DNA of 30,343 nt from an uncultured Pigmentiphaga sp. (GCA_937891425.1 CALAGD010000002.1:1-30343); one strand, 5' to 3'; numbered from the stretch's first letter, positions 15,795 to 24,704 are shown. Translations and numbers: made by a program. The notes: a model not told the origin generated them from the letters alone.

Positions 15795-16253
15795 TCAACG
15801 GCGCTGCCGGAAGTTGTCGTGGCAGGCCTTGCAGCTTGCCGCGGCATCGGAGTATGCGGCGCGAATCCTGGCCAGGTCATTCGATTCGGCCTCTTTCTCG
15901 AGATGGTCGAGCTTTTGCAGCAACGCATCGGCCGCCGCCTTGAACTTCTCGGATTGTTCCCATACTTCCTTGCGCGCATTGCCACCTTCCATGCCTGGCT
16001 TGAACGCCTTCCAGGGCAGTTCGGCCAGCGTCCGCAAGGTATGGATTTCGGCACGGACATGTTCGGCGTCGAACTCGACCCGGCCGCGCATGACTTCGGC
16101 AAGACTGGCCGAATGCGCCCCCATGAGCTTCAGGGCTGCCTGACGATAGGCAACGGCGTCGCTGGCATTCTCGAACTTGGGTTCCGCCTGCACGGCACCA
16201 TTGAACGTGGCCAGACCGGCCAGCATGACGAACACTGCACCAATGCGTTTCAT
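15795..16253 (-). CDS. Cytochrome c', periplasmic
   Basis: Cytochromes c' are periplasmic four-helix-bundle heme proteins that bind nitric oxide and can protect against it. The 152-residue precursor has a signal peptide (MKRIGAVFVMLAGLATFNGA, cleavage after VQA at 23), a helical mature part and the heme site C141-K-A-C144-H145 near the C terminus, the position typical for this family. The ATG at 16253 has GGAG a few bases upstream; five further in-frame codons upstream are less likely. Its own promoter is visible in the upstream gap. Confidence 0.92.
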   Translation of the reverse strand: MKRIGAVFVMLAGLATFNGAVQAEPKFENASDAVAYRQAALKLMGAHSASLAEVMRGRVEFDAEHVRAEIHTLRTLAELPWKAFKPGMEGGNARKEVWEQSEKFKAAADALLQKLDHLEKEAESNDLARIRAAYSDAAASCKACHDNFRQRR

Positions 16254-16297
16254 ACTTGCTCCGAACAAAAAGACCCCTCGCGCACGGGGGCGAACAC

Positions 16298-16327
16298 ACT
16301 ATAGCTGGACCATCCGGCAGATCGCAA
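16298..16327 (-). promoter_or_regulatory. Candidate sigma-70 promoter for cytochrome c'
   Basis: On the minus strand, TTGCGA (16322-16327) and TATAGT (16298-16303) are separated by 18 bases and match the -35 and -10 consensus at 4 and 5 of 6 positions. The start would lie near 16291, about 38 bases before the start codon. Confidence 0.5.
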
Positions 16328-16397
16328 CCGCTGCGGGGAATGCCTACAACCGCGCCGGTGCCGGGCGCCAACCAGACTTGCTACGCCTCCGGACCAC

Positions 16398-16415
16398 GCA
16401 CGGCAGATGCCGTGC
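16398..16415 (-). other. Hairpin downstream of purB
   Basis: GCACGGC/GCCGTGC forms a perfect 7-bp stem with a 4-base loop, 12 bases past the purB stop. There is no T-run on the minus strand, so it is only terminator-like. Confidence 0.35.
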
Positions 16416-16426
16416 ACGCCACCGGT

Positions 16427-17806
16427 TCAGGCAATTTCCTTCGCCAGACGGGCTGCCATGCCGATGTAGCTGCGCGGCGTCATGTCGAGCAGACGCTGGC
16501 GCGCCTCCTCGGGCAGCTCGAGCCCGGAGATGAACTCACGCAGTGCCTCGCGCGTGATGCCCTTGCCACGCGTGAGCGCCTTGAGCTGTTCATAGGGCTG
16601 CGGCAGGCCATAGCGACGCATGACGGTCTGTACGGGCTCCGCCAGGACCTCCCAGCAATTGTCCAGATCGGCATTAATGGCCGCCTCGTTGAGTTCGAGC
16701 TTGTCGAGCCCGCGCTTGCATGCATCGTACGCGACCAGACAGTAGCCAAATGCGACGCCCAGATTGCGCAGCACGGTGGAATCGGTGAGATCGCGTTGCC
16801 ACCGCGACACCGGAAGCTTTTCGGAGAGATGGCGCAGGGTGGCATTCGCCAGGCCCAGATTGCCCTCGGAGTTCTCAAAATCGATCGGATTCACCTTGTG
16901 GGGCATGGTAGAGGAACCCACCTCTCCTTCCTTGAGGCGTTGCTTGAAGTAACCGAGGGCAATATAGCCCCAGATATCGCGATTGAGATCAAGCAGGATG
17001 ACGTTGGCGCGCGCGATCGCATCGAAGAGTTCGGCCATCCAGTCGTGGGGCTCGATCTGAATGGTGTATCGGTTCTGCTGCAGGCCGAGATTGCTCAATA
17101 CCTGCCCTGCCAGCGATTCCCACTCGATCTCGGGGTAGGCGGCCAGGTGCGCGTTGAAGTTGCCGGTTGCACCGTTGAGCTTGGCCAGCGGGACCACTGC
17201 GGCGATGCGTTCAATGGCCCGCCGCAGCCGGGCCGCCACGTTGGCGAACTCCTTGCCCATGGTGGTGGGGGAGGCTGGCTGGCCATGCGTGCGCGCCAAC
17301 AGAGGCTGATCAGCAAAGGCGTGCGCGAAGGCCACCAGGCGCGCATGAATTTCATGCAGCGCGGGGAGCAGCACGTCGTCGCGCGCGGAGCGCAGCATGA
17401 GCGCATGCGAGGTATTGTTGATGTCTTCCGAAGTGCAGGCGAAATGAATGAACTCGGCACCGGCAGACAGTTCGGGATGATCGGCCACCCGCTCCTTGAG
17501 CCAGTACTCCACGGCCTTCACGTCGTGGTTGGTGACGCGCTCGATCTCCTTGATGCGCGCCGCGTCAGCCTCGGAGAACTCGGCCACCAGCGCTTCCAGC
17601 CGGGCCCGCGCTGCGGGGCTGAACGGCTTGAGCTCGGGCAACCCGGCATCCGACAACGCCAGCAGCCAGGCCACCTCTACCCGAACCCGGTGGTACATGA
17701 AGCCCGCCTCGGACAGCAACGGGCGCAGACCCTGCCCCCGCGTGGCGTAGCGGCCATCGAGCGGAGACAAGGCGTTCAAGGGGCTGAGCGTAGGCGAAAT
17801 CTTCAT
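16427..17806 (-). CDS. purB: Adenylosuccinate lyase
   Basis: PurB acts twice in purine synthesis: it releases fumarate from SAICAR and from adenylosuccinate. The 459-residue protein carries the fumarase/aspartase superfamily signature GSSTMPHKVNPIDFENSEGN, with the catalytic serine in the flexible SST loop, and ARTHGQPASPTTMGKE with its conserved histidine. The N terminus SPLNALSPLDGRY and the segment TSEDINNTSHALML are typical of the Escherichia coli type. Length is normal (about 456). The ribosome-binding site is weak (GAG). It is transcribed alone, away from the GST gene. Confidence 0.98.
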   Translation of the reverse strand: MKISPTLSPLNALSPLDGRYATRGQGLRPLLSEAGFMYHRVRVEVAWLLALSDAGLPELKPFSPAARARLEALVAEFSEADAARIKEIERVTNHDVKAVEYWLKERVADHPELSAGAEFIHFACTSEDINNTSHALMLRSARDDVLLPALHEIHARLVAFAHAFADQPLLARTHGQPASPTTMGKEFANVAARLRRAIERIAAVVPLAKLNGATGNFNAHLAAYPEIEWESLAGQVLSNLGLQQNRYTIQIEPHDWMAELFDAIARANVILLDLNRDIWGYIALGYFKQRLKEGEVGSSTMPHKVNPIDFENSEGNLGLANATLRHLSEKLPVSRWQRDLTDSTVLRNLGVAFGYCLVAYDACKRGLDKLELNEAAINADLDNCWEVLAEPVQTVMRRYGLPQPYEQLKALTRGKGITREALREFISGLELPEEARQRLLDMTPRSYIGMAARLAKEIA

Positions 17807-17854
17807 AGGAACACTCTCATTTCACGTCTGGACGGGCGGACGCGCAAGCGCCGC

Positions 17855-17860
17855 ATTCTA
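17855..17860 (-). promoter_or_regulatory. Candidate extended -10 for purB
   Basis: On the minus strand the bases read TGGTAGAAT, an extended -10 with 5 of 6 matches in the hexamer, about 50 bases before the purB start. No good -35 is present, as is allowed for extended -10 promoters. Confidence 0.35.
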
Positions 17861-17889
17861 CCATCGTGCGCTGCGCGGGTCCGCCAGGC

Positions 17890-17920
17890 TTGCGTACCGG
17901 CGATACCCGAATGCTATACT
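17890..17920 (+). promoter_or_regulatory. Candidate promoter for the glutathione S-transferase gene
   Basis: TTGCGT (17890-17895) and TATACT (17915-17920) are 19 bases apart, and TGC directly before TATACT gives an extended -10. The start would be about 100 bases before the gene. Confidence 0.45.
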
Positions 17921-18026
17921 GCCTGGTTGCCGGCGCAGGCTGCGCGCGGCACATACAAAGAACAATATCGGCAAAGATTCCGGTCGCGGCCCTGCGCCAC
18001 AGGCCCCCTTCCATGACGATGGCTTC

Positions 18027-18647
18027 ATGAAACTCATCGGCTCCCTGTCCAGTCCTTACGTGCGCAAAGTGCGCATCGTGCTTGCGGAAAAGAAACTCGA
18101 TTACCAGCTGGAACTCCTCGACGTCTGGGCGCCCGACACCACTATCCGAAAGTTCAATCCGCTTGGCAAGGTTCCCTGCCTCGTCATCGACAACGATTTC
18201 TGCGTATTCGATTCCCGCGTCATCGTGGAATACCTCGATACCCTCTCGCCAGTCAGCCGCCTGCTGCCACCCGGCGGACGCGAACGGCTCGAGGTGAAGC
18301 GCTGGGAGGCGCTGGCCGACGGCGTTCTCGACGCCTGCGTGCTCTTGCGGCTCGAACATGTGCTTCGTCCGGAAGAGCAGCGCAGCGAGGCCTGGATCGC
18401 GCGCCAGACGACCAAGATCGAGGCCGCGCTGCCCGTCATGGCCGACATGCTGGGTGACCGCCAGTTCTGCGTGGGGTCGGCGCATGGCCAATATTCGCTG
18501 GCCGACATCGCCGCGGGCTGCGCCTTGGGGTACCTCGATTTCCGGTTGCCCGAGCTGAACTGGCGCGACCCGTACCCCAATCTTGCCCGCTACTACGACC
18601 GCCTGATGCAGCGTCCCTCGTTCAGGGACACCGTTCCGCAGGCATAA
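18027..18647 (+). CDS. Glutathione S-transferase family protein
   Basis: The 206-residue protein has the N-terminal thioredoxin-like GST domain (KLIGSLSSPYVRKVRIVLAE, then the cis-proline segment KVPCLVI and the glutathione-contacting DSRVIVEYL) and an all-helical C-terminal domain with the N-capping SLADIAAGCALGYLDFR. The SSPYVRKVR start resembles the YibF-like subgroup, in which a serine or cysteine near residue 9 acts on glutathione. Substrates of this subgroup are mostly unknown. It is transcribed divergently from purB and convergently with hrpA. There is no strong ribosome-binding site before the ATG at 18027. Confidence 0.9.
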   Translation: MKLIGSLSSPYVRKVRIVLAEKKLDYQLELLDVWAPDTTIRKFNPLGKVPCLVIDNDFCVFDSRVIVEYLDTLSPVSRLLPPGGRERLEVKRWEALADGVLDACVLLRLEHVLRPEEQRSEAWIARQTTKIEAALPVMADMLGDRQFCVGSAHGQYSLADIAAGCALGYLDFRLPELNWRDPYPNLARYYDRLMQRPSFRDTVPQA

Positions 18648-18657
18648 GTCCCCCGCG

Positions 18658-18687
18658 CGGCCGCAACCGCCCCGTGCGCCGCGGCCG
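18658..18687. other. Inverted repeat between convergent gst and hrpA
   Basis: CGGCCGC (18658-18664) and GCGGCCG (18681-18687) form a 7-bp stem with a 16-base loop, filling most of the 49-base gap. It may end both transcripts, but there are no T-runs. Confidence 0.3.
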
Positions 18688-18696
18688 TGGCTTGCC

Positions 18697-21600
18697 TTAA
18701 CGTTGCAAGGCTTCCCACGCCTTCTCGAGGCGTTTCACCGATACGGGCGTGGGCGTGCGCAACTCCTGCGCGAAGAGCGCCACGCGCAATTCCTCCAGCA
18801 TCCAGCGAAACTGCACCAGCCTCGGATCATTGGCTCCCTTGCGTGCAGCCAACGCCCGCTGATAGCGCTGCTGCAGGGCCGCCACCTGGGCCGCGAGGCG
18901 GGCGTCCCTGCCCGGGTCGGCACGCAGCTTGTCGATGCGGGCCGCGGCCGCCTTCAGATAACGCGGGAAATGTACCAGCTGCTCCTGCGGGGTATCGCGC
19001 ACGAACCATTTCCCCATCAGGGCTCGCATCTGCTGTTCGATGTCGGTCATGGTCTCCGGGAATCCCTTTGCCTGCGGCAGCTTGCGCACCACCGCGGCCC
19101 ATTCCGTGAGTATCGAGTGCACCAGCCGCGCGATTTCCTGCGCAAGCAGCCCCACCCGGCCCCGACCCTCCTCAACACGTGCCCCGAACTCGTCCGCCGT
19201 TCTCGGCCAGGGTTCGCCCAGGCAGGCCAGCTCGATGGCACGGTCGATGATCTGATCGCGCAACTCTTCCTGCGTTCCCAGGGGCATGTACAGCATGCTC
19301 ATGCGGGTCAGATCGACCAGGTTCTTCTCAAGGTACCGGACCTGATCCTTGAACTGCAGCCGGAAGAGGCGCAGCAACCCGCGGCGGTGGCGGCGCTGCG
19401 CCTCGTCCGGGTCGTCAAAGACATCGATCTCGCAATGGTCACCACAATCGATGAGGGCAGGATAACCAATGACTGACTGTCCGCGGCGGCGGATTTCCAG
19501 CAGCTCGGGAAGTTCGCCGAATGACCAGTCCGTGATGTTCTCGTGCGCCAGCGCTGCGGCACCCGCCTGCGAAGTGGCGGCGACCTGCTGGAACTGGGCG
19601 CGCGCATCGCGCCCATGCTCGGCACGCAGCTGCGCGAGGTTCCGGCCCATGGCCAGCATGCGTCCGTGTTCGTCGACCAGACGGTAGTTCATGAACAGAT
19701 GCGCGGGCAGCGTTTCAGGCTTGAAGTCGGCGGGCTGGATCCTCACCTGGGTACGCCCGTAGATATATGCCGACAGGGCCTCGAGCAAACCTCGCTGCGG
19801 GTTCTGCGCCTCGTCGAAATGCTGGTCGTGGAACGCAGCGGCAAACTCGGGCAAGGGCACGCAATGCCGCCGCAATTTCTGCGGCAACGAGCGCAGCAGC
19901 ATGAGCACCTTTTCCTTGAGCATCCCCGGCACCAGCCACTCCAGGCGCCGGGCATCGAGCTGGTTGAGTGCGAAGAGCGGCACCGTCAGCGTGACCCCGT
20001 CGCGCGGAGAACCGGGCTCGAAATGGTAGTCGAGCGCCATCTCGACGCCGTTCACCTGCATGCGCTTGGGGAAAACGTCCGTGGTGATGCCGGCCGCTTC
20101 GTGCCGCATGAGCTCGTCGCGCGTAAGGAACAGCAGCCGCGGTTGACGCGCCGCCGCCTGCCGGTACCAGCGCTCGAGGCTGGTGCTATCGCACACGTCG
20201 CCAGGCAGGGTCTTGTCGTAAAACGCGAAAATCAGTTCCTCGTCGACCAGGATGTCGGGCCTGCGCGACTGGTGTTCGAGTTTCTCGATTTCCGCGATCA
20301 GCTTGCGGTTATGCGCCACGAACGGAAGGCGGGTATCGATTTCTCCGGGCACCAGTGCCTGGCGGATAAAGATCTCGCGCGCCTCCGCCGGGTTGACCCG
20401 GGCATAGGACACGCGTCGTCCGGTATAGAGCGGCAGGCCGTAGAGGGTGCCACGCTCGTTTGCGACCACCTGTCCGGTCCTCTTGTCCCAGCGCGGGTCC
20501 GACCAGCTGCGCTGCACGAGATGGCCGGCAACCTGTTCAATCCAGACAGGGTCCACCCGGGCTACGCAGCGCGCATACAGGCGCGTGGTTTCCACCAGTT
20601 CGGCCGCCACCAGCCACTTGCCTGCCTTGCGCACCAGTGGCGAACCGGGGTGGATCATGAAGCGAATGCCGCGCGCCCCCAGGTAATCGTTGCCTTCGTC
20701 GTTCTTGCGACCCACGTTGCCCAGCAGGCCGGACAGCAAGGCACGATGTATCTGCTCGTAGGTAGCAGGCGTTTCGTTCAGCCGCCACCCTTCACCCCGC
20801 ACGACCGTCAGCAGTTGGCTGTGAACATCGCGCCACTCGCGCAGGCGCACGGGCGATAGAAATCGTTCACGCAACTGCCGAACCAGCTTGCGTTGCGATG
20901 CCTTGTGCTCGACCTGCTCGCCATACCATTGCCACAGCTTGAGGAACGACACGAACTCGGAACGCTCGTCGAGGAACGCTGCATGCGCAGCATCGGCCGC
21001 TTCCTGCGCATCCATGGGACGATCGCGCGGGTCCTGCACGGACAGGGCCGCTGCGATGACCAGAATCTCCGCCAACGCCTGCTGGTCTCGTCCGGCGAGA
21101 ATCATGCGCCCCACCCGCGGGTCGACAGGCAGGCGCGCAAGCTGCCTGCCCACGGGCGTAAGCGCGTTGGACGCGTCGAGTGCACCCAGTTCCTGCAGGA
21201 GGTGGTAACCATCTGCAATGGCGCGCCCCGATGGCGGGTCGATGAAGGGAAAGGACTCGATGCCGTCCAGACGCAGCGATTTCATGCGCAGGATCACCGC
21301 TGCCAGCGACGATCGCAGGATCTCCGGATCGGTGTAGGCAGGACGACTGGAGAAGCTGGCCTCGTCGTAGAGGCGGATGCACAACCCCGGGCCGATGCGG
21401 CCGCAACGCCCCGCACGCTGGTTGGCGGACGCCTGACTGATGGGTTCGAGACGCAGCTGCTCGACCTTGTTGCGCCACGAATAGCGCTTCACCCGCGCCA
21501 GCCCCGTGTCGACCACGAATCGAATACCCGGTACGGTGAGCGAGGTCTCGGCAACATTGGTGGCCAGTACCACACGGCGCAGCGCGGACGTAGGCCTGAA

Positions 21601-22539
21601 CACTCGCGCCTGCTCGGCCTGCGACAGGCGCGCATACAACGGCAGGATCTCCGTGCTTGGGGGATGATGCTTGCGCAGCGCCTCGGCGGCCTCACGAATC
21701 TCGCGCTCGCCCGGCAGGAATACCAGGATGTCGCCGGGCCCGTGCCGCGCACACTCATCCACCGCGTCGACTATTGCGTCCATCAGGTCACGTTCCTCGT
21801 CGACAGCGAGCCGGTCACGGCTACGCTCCACACGCGGGCGCCCCGGGCGTGCTGCTTCAGGCGCGGCGTCGTCCTCACCATTCGCCAACCCACCCGCGTC
21901 ATCCTGCACGGGCCGGTAACGGATCTCGACCGGATAGGTCCGTCCCGACACCTCGATGATCGGAGCCGGTCCTGATGGACCACCAAAATGCTGAGCGAAA
22001 CGCTCCGCGTCGATGGTGGCGGACGTTATGATGACTTTCAGATCGGGGCGCCGCGGCAGCAACTGCTTGAGATAGCCCAGCAGGAAATCGATGTTCAGGC
22101 TGCGCTCGTGCGCTTCATCGATGATGATGGTGTCGTAGTGGCGCAACAGACGGTCGCCCTGCGTCTCGGCCAGCAGGATGCCGTCAGTCATGAGCTTGAC
22201 CGACGCGCCGGGCTGCACCCGATCGTTGAACCGCACCTGGTACCCCACCACTTCGCCCAGTGGCGTGCCCAGCTCTTCGGCAATACGGCGCGCGACGCTG
22301 ATGGCCGCGATGCGCCGCGGCTGCGTGTGGCCGATCAGGCCCGTCTGACCACGTCCGAGTTCAAGGCAGATTTTGGGAAGCTGGGTGGTCTTGCCGGAGC
22401 CGGTTTCGCCGCTGACGATCACCACCTGATGCGCACGGATCTGGCGCGCGATTTCTTCGCGCCGGGCGGTTACCGGCAGCTCTTCGGGATACGAAACGGC
22501 AGGAATGGGGTTGCGTAAACGCTGCGCTTGAGAATTCAC
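18697..22539 (-). CDS. hrpA: ATP-dependent RNA helicase HrpA
   Basis: HrpA is a DEAH-box helicase acting on RNA and, in recent Escherichia coli work, on stalled ribosomes. Motifs in the 1280-residue protein: Walker A SGETGSGKTTQ (43-53), DEAH (141-144), SAT (173-175), VLATNVAETSLTVPGI (324-339) and QRAGRCGR (374-381). The C-terminal half carries the helicase-associated, OB-fold and long DUF3418-type regions of the family. Length fits the family's roughly 1300 residues. A charged, Ala/Pro-rich stretch at about 214-250 looks like an insertion between the RecA lobes. No ATG fits the start, so the GTG at 22539 is chosen: it is the last start codon before the conserved region and lies about 20 bases after a consensus -10. 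Confidence 0.95.
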   Translation of the reverse strand: MNSQAQRLRNPIPAVSYPEELPVTARREEIARQIRAHQVVIVSGETGSGKTTQLPKICLELGRGQTGLIGHTQPRRIAAISVARRIAEELGTPLGEVVGYQVRFNDRVQPGASVKLMTDGILLAETQGDRLLRHYDTIIIDEAHERSLNIDFLLGYLKQLLPRRPDLKVIITSATIDAERFAQHFGGPSGPAPIIEVSGRTYPVEIRYRPVQDDAGGLANGEDDAAPEAARPGRPRVERSRDRLAVDEERDLMDAIVDAVDECARHGPGDILVFLPGEREIREAAEALRKHHPPSTEILPLYARLSQAEQARVFRPTSALRRVVLATNVAETSLTVPGIRFVVDTGLARVKRYSWRNKVEQLRLEPISQASANQRAGRCGRIGPGLCIRLYDEASFSSRPAYTDPEILRSSLAAVILRMKSLRLDGIESFPFIDPPSGRAIADGYHLLQELGALDASNALTPVGRQLARLPVDPRVGRMILAGRDQQALAEILVIAAALSVQDPRDRPMDAQEAADAAHAAFLDERSEFVSFLKLWQWYGEQVEHKASQRKLVRQLRERFLSPVRLREWRDVHSQLLTVVRGEGWRLNETPATYEQIHRALLSGLLGNVGRKNDEGNDYLGARGIRFMIHPGSPLVRKAGKWLVAAELVETTRLYARCVARVDPVWIEQVAGHLVQRSWSDPRWDKRTGQVVANERGTLYGLPLYTGRRVSYARVNPAEAREIFIRQALVPGEIDTRLPFVAHNRKLIAEIEKLEHQSRRPDILVDEELIFAFYDKTLPGDVCDSTSLERWYRQAAARQPRLLFLTRDELMRHEAAGITTDVFPKRMQVNGVEMALDYHFEPGSPRDGVTLTVPLFALNQLDARRLEWLVPGMLKEKVLMLLRSLPQKLRRHCVPLPEFAAAFHDQHFDEAQNPQRGLLEALSAYIYGRTQVRIQPADFKPETLPAHLFMNYRLVDEHGRMLAMGRNLAQLRAEHGRDARAQFQQVAATSQAGAAALAHENITDWSFGELPELLEIRRRGQSVIGYPALIDCGDHCEIDVFDDPDEAQRRHRRGLLRLFRLQFKDQVRYLEKNLVDLTRMSMLYMPLGTQEELRDQIIDRAIELACLGEPWPRTADEFGARVEEGRGRVGLLAQEIARLVHSILTEWAAVVRKLPQAKGFPETMTDIEQQMRALMGKWFVRDTPQEQLVHFPRYLKAAAARIDKLRADPGRDARLAAQVAALQQRYQRALAARKGANDPRLVQFRWMLEELRVALFAQELRTPTPVSVKRLEKAWEALQR

Positions 22540-22566
22540 TCGACCAGAACAAAGAGATAACCAACC

Positions 22567-22572
22567 ATTATA
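22567..22572 (-). promoter_or_regulatory. Consensus -10 for hrpA
   Basis: The minus strand reads TATAAT, a perfect -10 hexamer, 27 bases before the proposed GTG start. The -35 is weak (TTCATT at 18 bases). The predicted leader of about 20 bases supports the GTG start. Confidence 0.5.
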
Positions 22573-22626
22573 AGAAACACGGCGCGATAAAATGAAGGCA
22601 GCCGCATCGGGCCCCGCGCGAGCCCG

Positions 22627-24087
22627 ATGAGCCGGCGCAACTTGCAATCAATGGACAAGCAGTCGGTGGATACGCAACAGAACAATGCGCAGGCCCAGCC
22701 TGCAGGCGCCGCAGACCCCGGCACGGGCCCGGCTGCAAGCGCCCCCGCATCGAATGAAGCCGAGACCGTCGCCCCGGAAGTGCGTCCCGCGCAGTTCGTG
22801 CGCTGGTTCCGGGAAGTCGCTCCGTATGTGCACGCCTTCCGGGGCAAGACCTTCGTCGTCGGCTTTGGCGGCGAACTGGTGCAGGCCGGCGCGCTGAACA
22901 GCCTGGTGCAAGACCTGTCGCTGCTGAACGCGCTGGGCATCCGTCTCGTGCTGGTACACGGGTTCCGGCCCCAGGTCAACGAGCAGCTGCGGCTGAAGGG
23001 TATTGCCCAGCAGTTCACCCGAGAACTGCAGATCACCGAGCCCGATGCGCTCGAGTGCGCCAAGGAAGCCGCCGGTGAAATCCTGCTCGATATCGAAGCC
23101 GCTTTCAGCCAGGGCTTGCCCAATACGCCCATGTCGCATGCCCGCATGCGCGTCATCACGGGCAACTTCGTTACGGCGCGTCCCGTCGGCGTCATTGACG
23201 GCGTCGACTACCGGCACACCGGGCAAGTGCGCAAGGTGGACGTCGAGGCACTGCGTTTTGCCATCGACCATGGCACCATCGTCCTCATGTCGCCCCTGGG
23301 CTTCTCACCAACCGGTGAAGCCTTCCGGCTGGAAATGGAAGACCTTGCCACCAGCGTGGCCGTGGCGCTGCGCGCCGAGAAGCTCATCTTCCTGACGGAG
23401 TCGGCGGGAGTGCGCGAGGGCGACGGCAGCATCGACACCGAGTTGGCCCGCGTCGACGCCGACCGCCTGCTTGCACAGGGCACGCTCGACGAAGAGACGG
23501 CCTATCTGCTGAAGCACGCTTCGAAAGCCGTCAAGCTGGGCGTGCAGCGTGCCCACCTTCTGCCCTTCCACCTCGACGGCAGCATCCTGCTCGAGATTTT
23601 CACGCACGACGGCGTGGGTACCATGGTGGTGGAAGACACCCTGGAAGATCTGCGTCCAGCCACCATGGACGACGTTGGCGCCATCGTACGCCTCATCGAA
23701 CCCCTGGAGCGCGACGGGACGCTGGTGCCCCGAGGGCGCCAGCAGATCGAGCGCGACGTCGAGAAGTTCTGGGTGGCCGAACACGACGGCATCATCTACG
23801 GCTGTGTCGCCCTCTACGTGTGGGCCGAAGACCGCATGGCCGAAATGGCCTGCCTGGTGGTCCACCCCGACTGGCAGGGAGAAGGCGAAGGCGACAAGCT
23901 GCTGCGCCACGCCGAAACACGTGCCCGTGCGATGGGCGTGGAAAGACTTTTCGTGCTCACTACGCGTACATCGCACTGGTTCATCAAGCGCGGCTTCAAG
24001 CAGGCGTCGCTGGATGTCCTGCCCCGCGACAAGCGCCATCAGTACAATCGTGCACGCAATAGTCTGATCTTCATCAAGCGCCTGTAG
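22627..24087 (+). CDS. argA: N-acetylglutamate synthase
   Basis: ArgA acetylates glutamate with acetyl-CoA, the first step of arginine synthesis. An amino-acid-kinase-like domain (about 57-320, with FVVGFGGELVQAG and LVHGFRPQVNEQLRLKG) is followed by a GNAT acetyltransferase domain (about 345-486), whose acetyl-CoA loop is VVHPDWQGEGEGDKLL. This two-domain layout is the classical ArgA. The 486 residues exceed the Escherichia coli protein (443) mainly through a low-complexity Ala/Pro/Gln N terminus of about 50 residues. Starts at 22627 and 22651 are both possible; neither has a strong ribosome-binding site. It is divergent from hrpA. A GGACGG/CCGTCC hairpin (24089-24104) follows the stop. Confidence 0.95.
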   Translation: MSRRNLQSMDKQSVDTQQNNAQAQPAGAADPGTGPAASAPASNEAETVAPEVRPAQFVRWFREVAPYVHAFRGKTFVVGFGGELVQAGALNSLVQDLSLLNALGIRLVLVHGFRPQVNEQLRLKGIAQQFTRELQITEPDALECAKEAAGEILLDIEAAFSQGLPNTPMSHARMRVITGNFVTARPVGVIDGVDYRHTGQVRKVDVEALRFAIDHGTIVLMSPLGFSPTGEAFRLEMEDLATSVAVALRAEKLIFLTESAGVREGDGSIDTELARVDADRLLAQGTLDEETAYLLKHASKAVKLGVQRAHLLPFHLDGSILLEIFTHDGVGTMVVEDTLEDLRPATMDDVGAIVRLIEPLERDGTLVPRGRQQIERDVEKFWVAEHDGIIYGCVALYVWAEDRMAEMACLVVHPDWQGEGEGDKLLRHAETRARAMGVERLFVLTTRTSHWFIKRGFKQASLDVLPRDKRHQYNRARNSLIFIKRL

Positions 24088-24088
24088 C

Positions 24089-24104
24089 GGACGGGCTGCC
24101 GTCC
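24089..24104 (+). other. Hairpin directly after argA
   Basis: GGACGG/CCGTCC with loop GCTG begins two bases past the argA stop. A second small hairpin (CGGGCA/TGCCCG, 24163-24177) lies in the same convergent gap. Neither has a T-run. Confidence 0.35.
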
Positions 24105-24209
24105 TGGATGGCAGCTTCGCCGCACCGAGGAGAACACCCGCCCGCCTGCAACACGAAACCCGCGGGCAGGATGCCCGGACCCAAGGCTACGGCATGGCTC
24201 CGAACCCGG

Positions 24210-24524
24210 CTAGCGGATTGGCGAGAACGGCGCCGGAATCAGCAGCCTGGTTTCCTGTGCCAGGATGAGGTGCGAGGTCTCCTTGACGAACTCCAGCCAT
24301 TCCGGCCGCTGCATCAGCACGGCACGGCGCCGTTGACGCTCTTCAAAGCTGCTGTAACCCCACAGGTTGACCGTCTGGTTGAGCGGACCGATTTCGGTCC
24401 AGAAATAACCCAACAAATTGCCCAGTACTTCAAGCTGGATGGCCAGTCCCCGCTCCTGATATTTCGCCATGAACTCCGGCACGCCGCCGGGCCTGAACGT
24501 ATAGGTTCGATGTTCGACCAGCAT
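24210..24524 (-). CDS. NIPSNAP family protein
   Basis: The 104-residue protein begins MLVEHRTYTFRPGGVPEF, the classic NIPSNAP opening (E.RtYt..pG....F), and continues with YFWTEIGPLNQTVNLWGYSS and EERQRRR, also typical. The family has a dimeric ferredoxin-like alpha/beta fold. Its bacterial function is not settled; it is often found beside catabolic or stress genes. GAGGAG sits eight bases before the ATG, a strong ribosome-binding site, so the start is secure. It is transcribed away from arsRC across 180 bases and convergent with argA. Confidence 0.88.
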   Translation of the reverse strand: MLVEHRTYTFRPGGVPEFMAKYQERGLAIQLEVLGNLLGYFWTEIGPLNQTVNLWGYSSFEERQRRRAVLMQRPEWLEFVKETSHLILAQETRLLIPAPFSPIR

Positions 24525-24686
24525 GGGGGTCTCCTCGTACGGGTTGGTTCGTGTGCCGGCTCACCTGCTGCACGACGCGCCGGACGCCGGCCGTTCTTCG
24601 ACGCACGATGTTACTGCAATGGGCCCCCGCTGTTCATCCGTATACTGAGGGTTTAACGTCCGGGCCGATTTGCGCTCAAGGAACAT

Positions 24687-24702
24687 TTCAACAAAAATTG
24701 AA
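24687..24702. promoter_or_regulatory. Candidate ArsR operator before the arsRC fusion
   Basis: An inverted repeat TTCAA-N6-TTGAA ends two bases before the start codon, overlapping the ribosome-binding region. ArsR-family operators are often short AT-rich dyads of ATCAA...TTGAT type, so autoregulation is plausible but inferred. A TATACT hexamer at 24641-24646 could be the -10; its -35 is poor. Confidence 0.4.
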
Positions 24703-24704
24703 GC

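Noticed and set aside
14821..16143. 440-codon plus-strand frame overlapping the cytochrome b561 gene
   Set aside because: It runs across three real genes in another frame and gives Arg/His/Ser-rich low-complexity protein.
16256..18016. 586-codon plus-strand open frame opposite purB
   Set aside because: It is a shadow of purB; the purB signature and full length on the minus strand settle the strand.
19543..21975. Two long plus-strand open frames opposite hrpA
   Set aside because: Both are antisense shadows of the helicase gene, whose ordered motifs are all on the minus strand.
24669..24698. TTGCGC and AAAAAT as an arsRC promoter
   Set aside because: The transcript would begin at the start codon itself, and the -10 match is only 4 of 6.
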